Below, in pieces: positions 57,901-64,000 of a stretch of 64,000 bases of DNA (positions are counted from its first letter, which is position 1; every line of letters begins with the position of its first letter). The notes beneath the pieces are model-generated. The model searched no databases. It worked only from the letters and a program-made list of their open reading frames with translations, and was not told where the DNA came from. A program made the translations under genes and the position numbers. This stretch comes from Ustilaginoidea virens (lineage: Eukaryota; Ascomycota; Sordariomycetes; Hypocreales; Clavicipitaceae), in assembly GCF_000687475.1 (NCBI RefSeq), contig NC_057321.1, positions 1,674,001-1,738,000 on the forward strand, given 5' to 3'.

Positions 57901-60677
57901 CTGAAGCTAATAAGGTCGGGTAGGTAGTAGTGCGTAATTTCCGGAAAGTCCTTCTTTAATTCCTCGAAAGGTGATGAGGAACGGTTTAAGACTGCTGTTA
58001 GATTTACCAAGGTAGTAATACTAAGAATCACTATAGACTAAAGGTAAGAAGGTAACCGAGACCAAAGTATAGTAGCTCTAAGTCGGTCAATGATGACTTA
58101 TATAGAGCGTTCTGCTAACCCATTTTGCTTATAAATATAAGGGGAAGAGGTTAAAAAATCTATGCCCTTAAGAGCTAGCCAGGCTATGATAACGTCGTTA
58201 ATTTCCTTGCCACTATTATAGTGGAATTCAACAGCTGATTTGCCGTAGTAATTCCTAAGATTTTAGAAGAACCCCTATAATACTAGGAATACCGTGGGCC
58301 CTTCCTTATTGGGTAGTAAATGCACCCAACGGAAGTATGATTTCCAGTTAACTAAGATAAGGCAAATAGGGCGTTTATTGTATAGAAGAGGATTAATTTG
58401 GAAAATATCACCCTCTATAATATCCAAATAGTGCATAGGGTCTGGTATAGCCCCTAATATAAAACGCCGAACTGACTTTGCCCTTTTATAGGCGATACAA
58501 TTAAAATCAGAATCCTTTACCTTACTGAGATCAGGTAACCCTATGGTTGATGCATAGGTTTTCTTTAAAAGTTGGATTCCGATATGCCTAAGCCGGATAT
58601 ACCAAAGTCCGGCTAGTAATAGCAGCTTTTAATACTCGATATTAGCTACTGATACTAGGGCTGGGTTGAGGGCGACCGGGGCCCTCTATAGTGGTTAGGC
58701 TGTATTGGGAATAGTAGCCTCTTTTAGTACTACCGAAAAACCAGGACTAGCTGGTGGGTCAGCTTGCGAATTAGCTAGTGGAAGGTCTGAGTCAGCTAGT
58801 AGGGTAGGTAAATCCTCTAGTAGGGGATATTCCTCGTATTCTTCTAGGTTAGCTAGGGTAGGTAATTCGATTGAGATACTATATAAAGCCAGGTGATTTT
58901 GGCTGGAATGGTGTAAAAACGGCGAATCTACCCCTTTTTATTGTAAAAAGAAGCCATACTTCTTAAAATTAAGAAGCCTAATGCACTTATTATTGCTGTT
59001 AATTAGGCTTTAGCCTTAAATACTGCTACGATTCAGATAGTATTTAATGCCGCTAAAGATATTAATATTAAAAGCTGGTATAAAAAGGGCGTTAGTTAGC
59101 TCTAAGGTACCCTACTGAGGTGGGTTAGTGCCCTGTAGCACGGTAAAACGCGCTATGCCCCACCCACTGGGCTTGATTGGGCCACCACCTGTGCTGATGA
59201 CTGGTCTATTTCCGGTATAGTATTAGAAGTAGGTGAAGTGCTTTTTATCGTTAATAATATATACTGTAGAACCAGTATCGTAGAGTAAGGAATCTGTTAG
59301 CGTTTTCCCACCGGATTATGCACTATAGCTAGTAGCTAGAAATTGCATATATTCGCGGTCCTGGAAGGAAGAATAAGCTATCTAATTAGGTATAAGACTT
59401 AGAGTGTTATAATTCCCTAATATAAAGGAATTAATAGTCTTTTCGTCGGTCTTTTGTGGGGTATCTGCTTTATTAGCTGAATCTTTCTTTTCTTTATTCT
59501 TCTTCTTATTTTCCGGCTTGCCCTATATGGCTGAAGAAGACCCTTATTGTTGGGTAAAAGAAGACCCCTATTTCTTTTTGTTGGCGTTAGTGGTAGTGTT
59601 TTTACCACCCTTGCTAGTATTGTTACTAGCTAGCTTACTACTATTGTTAGTAGCGGCACCCTTGACCTTTACGAGGTAGGTGGTAGCCCTTACTACTAAT
59701 GACCCTTTAATGCGTTATTCTTCCAGTAAATCAACTATATAAAATTGCAGGTTAATATTTAATGTATTTCCCTGAGTATAGGCGATTCTCATCATTATGC
59801 GGTGCCGTTCTGCCTACTGAAAAAAGACCCCTTCTACAGTATATAAATACTAGCTGATTTGGTCGAAAGGTTATATATGGGAGCCTAAAATTTGCAGCCT
59901 GGATAGGTAGCTATTAAAGGAGGCATTGAAAGATTCCAAGGTACCCTTGTAGCCTATAAAATTTAGTTGATAGAAGGCAGGGTATAGATAGGTCCGCTAT
60001 ACGTCTGATGAGTGAGAATACTGTTTAGTGAGTAACGTAAAGGCTGACTCTAGGTTAGTGCACCAGTTGATAGCAGCAGCTAGTCCTTCTGTGCAACTAT
60101 TCTTAATAAGTAATAGTAAAAGTGCTTGCTCTAAATCGTTGAACTTATTAGCAATAGAAGGTTCTTCGATAAATTTGGCGATATTAAGTGCCCTAAGTTG
60201 AATTATAAGGGCCTATTTCCATTAGTCGAAGTTAGATGCCCCCTTTAGCTTTTGGGATTCCTGGAATCCGTTGGCTATTTTAGCTAGTTCCTTGATAGCT
60301 ATAGCGCTGACTTGGCTGCTAATACTAGATGGAACCGGCAGGGGTTGCTGCTAGGCTTTAGGTAGTGATGGTGGGTTATTTCCTTTACCAATAGGGGTTT
60401 GGAAGGTATCCACATCCATCATATCCTAGGATAGTGGGCTAGTAGCAGGCTTAATTAGTCTATCTACTAAGGTGCCTACCTTATTAGCCAAAAAATCGAT
60501 TTTAGAGTTCATTCGATTAAATTTATAACTGAATTCTTTTCTTATTTCCTATTGGTCTTCCCTAAGCTGGGCAATTTCCTAGTTATTATCAGATTCTTCT
60601 ACCTCTGCCGTATCAGGGACTTGGTAGCCTGGGTTATTGTGGCCTGGGTTATTAGTAGGAACGTTCTGACTGGCTAT
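54936..60677 (-). pseudogene. copia-A Gag-Pol polyprotein, RIP-inactivated (A5)
   Basis: 5742 bp, the same length as A3, no frameshift, TAG at 54936-54938. The start codon is ATA (60677-60675) where sisters have ATG, a TpG-to-TpA loss. Integrase second Asp is Asn at 58217-58215 (HYNSGKEIN). Stops at 60215 and 59546 are the two shared by every A copy. RT box is intact with D-D near 55900; RNase H is readable at 55149-55637 (DSDFAGC, KAESNAMLE, LYCDN). Order and domains as in A3. Confidence 0.92.
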
Positions 60678-60966
60678 TGTAGGAAGAGAAAAGGTGCCGG
60701 AATATCTTAAAAATGCAAAGAAAATCAAGACTGAAAATCTAGATAAAACTAGAAGAAAGCTGCGTTAAGGAATGACCTTAGAAAATCCTATTGCAAGGAT
60801 GTGTTGCAGCTTGGTGTGGTAGCTAGGTTCCTGAATCTGGGATGATCAGTCCCTTACTGCAGATTAGTAATATCGTTAGTTAGATTTCTGGGAGGTTAGC
60901 TGCCAAATGCGTTAAAATCCTAAGTTAGCGTAAAAAAAAGTCTTAAGCTGGAAGCCTTGAGACACC
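60678..60966 (-). other. copia-A 5' leader (A5)
   Basis: Leader between PBS and the mutated gag start; no gene seen. Confidence 0.55.
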
Positions 60967-60978
60967 GGGCTTATAACC
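60967..60978 (-). other. Primer-binding site, half-tRNA iMet type (A5)
   Basis: Plus strand GGGCTTATAACC next to the 5' LTR. Confidence 0.7.
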
Positions 60979-61682
60979 TGTTGCAAAATGGTGATTCAGA
61001 ACACTGTTGGAAATGTACTGGATACCGACAGTGGCGTACAAGGCGTTGCAAAATAAAACAAAGAGCTGGTTAAAGATTTAAAGCGCACAAGAGGTTGACC
61101 AGAGCAAAGATGTCAGGGAAATCTGATTCTAATTGTTGGTAACTATTCTAGCTAGAAAGAGGGAATTTTGGGCATATTTCTACTATCTTGAAAAAGTGGT
61201 TGAAAATAATGAAAAACCGCAAAAATAGTGAAAAACCCGACGAAAAGTCGGTCTGCCCAACCGTGCCCAATATCCTACCCAATGCCTACCCAACCAAGCC
61301 CAGTGGCTTATAGCGGTGTGCCGGATGCCCTATAGCAGCCTGCCGTACGGGCCGGAAGCCCTATATCGGTCTGCCGTAAATGACCGGTGTAGCGGGTGAC
61401 TGTATGTAGAAGGCCGAAAGTGCTGATTTGCCCATTTGGTAATCCCGTAGAAATGCGCCGCCTGTTGTGGGCCCTGTGGCCCGCTGTGACCGGCCGCTGT
61501 GGCCGGCTGTGGGGCGCTGTGCCGGTGCCGTGACCGGCGCTGTGGCCCACTGTAATCGGCGTTGTGGGGCGCTGTGCCCCACCATAGCGCCTGGTATAGC
61601 CACCGCGATATCTCAACATAGAGACATCGTACGGTAGCAAGACCAGTACCAAAATACAGCTAAAAAGGCGCTGATTTCAACA
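60979..61682 (-). repeat. LTR-A, 5' LTR of A5
   Basis: 704 bp, matches the 3' LTR closely; abuts the TSD ATTTC (61683-61687). Confidence 0.95.
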
Positions 61683-61687
61683 ATTTC

Positions 61688-61967
61688 CTTTACCCATAGG
61701 GGTTTGAAAGGTATCTACATCTATTATATCCTAAGATAGTAGGCTAGTAGCAGGCTTAATTAGTCTATCTACTAAGGTGCCCACCTTATCAGCCAAAAAA
61801 TCGATTTTAGAGTTCATTCGATTAAATTTATAACTAAATTCTTTTCTTATTTCCTGTTGGTCTTCCCTAAGCTAGGCAATTTCCTGGTTATTATCAGATT
61901 CTTCTACCTCTGCCGTATTAGGGACTTAGTAGCCTGGGTTATTGGCAGGAACGTTCTGACTGGCCAT
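61688..61967 (-). pseudogene. copia-A gag N-terminal segment of A4
   Basis: ATG 61967 (MASQNVP), about 93 codons of Gag, interrupted by A5 at the GGGTTATTTC site and resumed at 54143. Carries the conserved acidic and coiled region (EEIRKEFSYKFNRMNSKIDFLADKVGTL pattern in sisters). Confidence 0.9.
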
Positions 61968-62256
61968 TATAGGAGGAGAAAAGATATCGGAAAGTCTTAA
62001 AAATGCGAAGAAAATCAAGACTAAAAATCTAGATAAAACTAGAAGAAAGCTGCATTAAGGAATAACCTTAGAAAATCCTGTTGCAAAAAGGATGTGTTGC
62101 AGCTTAGTATGGTAGCTAGGTTCCTAAATCTGGGATGATCAGTCCCTTACTGCAGATAGTAATATCGTTAGTTAGATTCCTAGGAGGTTAGCTGCCAAAT
62201 GCGTTAAAATCCTAAGTTAGCGTAAAAAAGTCTTAAGCTGGAAGCCTTGAGACACC
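61968..62256 (-). other. copia-A 5' leader (A4)
   Basis: Leader between PBS and gag ATG of A4; no gene seen. Confidence 0.55.
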
Positions 62257-62268
62257 GGGCTTATAACC
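62257..62268 (-). other. Primer-binding site, half-tRNA iMet type (A4)
   Basis: Plus strand GGGCTTATAACC next to the 5' LTR of A4. Confidence 0.7.
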
Positions 62269-62994
62269 TATTGCAAAATGGTGATTCAGAACACTATTGG
62301 AAATATACTGGATACCGATAGTGGCGTACAAAGTATTGCAAAATAAAATAAAGAGCTAGTTAAAGATTTAAAGCGCATAAGAGGTTGACCAGAGCAAAGA
62401 TGTTAGGGAAATCTGATTCTAATTGTTGGTAGTTATTCTAGCTAGAAAGAGGGAATTTTGGGCATATTTCTACCATCTTGAAAAAGTGTTTGAAAATAAT
62501 GAAAAACCGCAAAAATAGCGAAAAACCCGACGAAAAGTCGGTCTGCCCAACCGTGCCCAGTCTGTGCCCAATATCCTACCTAGTGCATACCCAACCAAGC
62601 CCAGTGGCTTATAGCGGTGTGCCGGATGCCCTATAACAGCCTGCCGTACGGGCCGGAAGCCCTATATCGGTCTGCCGTAAATGACCGGTGTAGCGGGTGA
62701 CTGTATATAGAAGGCCGAAAGTGCTGGTATTAGCAAGGTTTGCCCATTTGGTAATCCCGTAGAAATGCGCCGCCTGTTGTGGGCCCTGTGGCCCGCTGTG
62801 ACCGGCCGCTGTGGCCGGCTGTGGGGCGCTGTGCCGGTGCCGTGACCGGCGCTGTGGCCCACTGTAATCGGCGTTGTGGGGCGCTGTGCCCCACCATAGC
62901 GCCTGGTATAGCCACCGCGATATCTCAACGTAGAGACATCGTACGGTAGCAAGACCAGTACCAAAATACAGCTAAAAAGGCGCTGATTTCAACA
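62269..62994 (-). repeat. LTR-A, 5' LTR of A4
   Basis: 726 bp, the longest LTR-A here because of the CCCAGTCTGTGCCC insertion. Its U5 end is mutated (TATTGCAAAATGG). Abuts TSD ATAGT at 62995-62999. Confidence 0.95.
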
Positions 62995-62999
62995 ATAGT

Positions 63000-64000
63000 A
63001 AAAGAGGTCTAATACCTAGGATATATTATAATAGCCGGAAAGGAAATCTATTTAGACCCCAAAAAGACTAAGGCTATTTAGAACTAAGAAGCACTTATGA
63101 AATTAAAAAGTATTTATAATTTCCTTAGTTTTACTAACTTCTACTGCGATTTTATTTTAGACTTCTCCTGCCTTATTAACCCTTTAGTTAGGTTAATAAA
63201 GAAAGGGGTCTTATTCTAATAGTTAGACGAAAAAGAGGTAGTATTCTAAGCGCTTAAGTAGTATTTTATATCGTCTTTAGTTTTTGCCTAATAGGACCCC
63301 AATAAAGAGATAGTCCTTAAGGTAGATAATTCTAATATAGCCTTCGGCAGCTATTTATTGTAAATCGGGGAGGATAGTATACTCTACCCTATCGCATACT
63401 ATTCTGCTTGCTTATTAGATATAGAATAGAATTATACTATATATAATAAGGAACTCTTTGCTATTATTTTTTGCCTTAAGGCATAGTTAGTAGAACTCTG
63501 CTTAATAGCTTCCCCTTTTACTATCCTTACCGACTATAAAAACCTAAAGTATTTCGCCCGATTATAAGAAATATCTAAGTAATAAGCCTAATAGGCTAAG
63601 ACTTTAGTACTTTTTAACTTCTATCTTCGGTATAGGCTAGGGTTATAAGCCTAATGCCTTAATATACTTTCTTAATAAGAATAAAAGGCAAATAGGGTAA
63701 AGCTATAAATCAGCTAGATCCTAAAACCGTTATCTATTTTAGCACTTGATATAAATAAAATAGAAGGCGAAATAATACTAACTTTGGCCCTATAGACTAC
63801 CCTACCTTACGGCCTATATATTTTCGCTAACTCCTACCTTTAAGCTATTTAGGATTAAGCGATATCTAAAGATAGTATATATTAGGCCTAATAGATAATA
63901 GTTGCGAATAAAGAATAACGATTTCTAATAGAGGCGGCAATATAAAAATAAATTACCGATTATACCCTAAATACATATAGCATACTCTTTTACTAGGTAT
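63000..64000 (+). pseudogene. Chromovirus G2 pol continued: RT connection, RNase H, start of integrase
   Basis: Resumes the RT thumb after the A4 insertion. Reads YLGYIIIAGKEIYLDPKKTK, then FLSFTNFYCDFILDFS and LVRLIKKGVLF, the Ty3/gypsy RT-RNase H connection. RNase H text includes IVLKVDNSNIAFGSYL and TDYKNLKYF. From about 63700 it enters the integrase N-terminal part and is cut by the window end. Corresponds to G1 24660-25680 in reverse. Many stops. Confidence 0.8.

Larger units (their letters stand above)
54144..61682 (-). mobile_element. Complete copia-A element A5 with TSD ATTTC, inside gag of A4
   Basis: 7539 bp, two 704-bp LTRs, TSDs ATTTC at 54139-54143 and 61683-61687. Same orientation as its host A4: an A element nested in an A element. 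Both LTRs are the 704-bp subtype lacking TATTAGCAAGG. Confidence 0.96.
34002..62994 (-). mobile_element. copia-A element A4 with TSD ATAGT, carrying two nested insertions
   Basis: Its 5' LTR is 62269-62994; its 3' LTR is split into 34002-34025 and 47983-48684 by copia-B. The interior is split at 54143/61683 by copia-A A5. Both LTRs share a private insertion (GCCCAGTCTGTGCCC context) and a CAGTGCATACCC variant, confirming that they are a pair. TSD ATAGT at 33997-34001 and 62995-62999 in G2. Confidence 0.95.

Overview
The window looks like a repeat-choked block of a filamentous ascomycete genome (inference). Essentially everything I can recognise is LTR retrotransposon sequence: three Ty1/copia families (called A, B and C here) and a Ty3/gypsy chromovirus family (G). 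The pol domains are typical of fungi. Decay is mostly CpA-to-TpA transitions, read as TpG-to-TpA on the other strand, which is the signature of repeat-induced point mutation (RIP). I found no intact host gene, no tRNA or rRNA gene and no CRISPR array.

Layout. Positions 1-10292 hold two copia-A internal regions in tandem on the minus strand, sharing one LTR; the first is cut by the window edge. They sit in the integrase region of a copia-B copy whose 5' half and LTR occupy 10293-14478. An unassigned decayed block (14484-15780) follows, then a minus-strand chromovirus, G1 (about 15781-29964). G1 is interrupted by a complete copia-A (16041-23580, target-site duplication (TSD) GGTAA), a solo LTR-B (26806-27552, TSD GACTC) and a solo LTR-A (28311-29014, TSD AGTAA). 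After a 1.2 kb spacer with a decayed gag-like frame, a second chromovirus, G2, starts on the plus strand at 31167 and continues past the window end.

G2 is split at 33997/62995 by a copia-A element, A4 (34002-62994, TSD ATAGT). A4 carries two further insertions. Copia-B (34026-47977, TSD AGAAC) lies in its LTR and itself contains copia-C (38560-45774, TSD CTTAT). Copia-A element A5 (54144-61682, TSD ATTTC) lies in its gag. The nesting gives a relative order: G1 and G2 first, then A and B elements, then C. RIP load follows it, with G worst and C and inner B lightest.

How the parts work. Every copia copy is one Gag-protease-integrase-RT-RNase H frame. Start-to-stop lengths are exact multiples of three in A int1, A3, A4, A5, B and C once nested insertions are removed, so inactivation is by substitution and not frameshift. 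Families A and B share a primer-binding site complementary to the anticodon arm of initiator tRNA-Met (a half-tRNA primer, as in Drosophila copia) and the polypurine tract AGAGGGGG. The most unusual structure is the outer end of the inner copia-B, where the 5' LTR is replaced by an 89-bp palindrome of two U5 ends, still flanked by a correct TSD. I see no new gene system; the novelty is in retrotransposon structure and mutation pattern.
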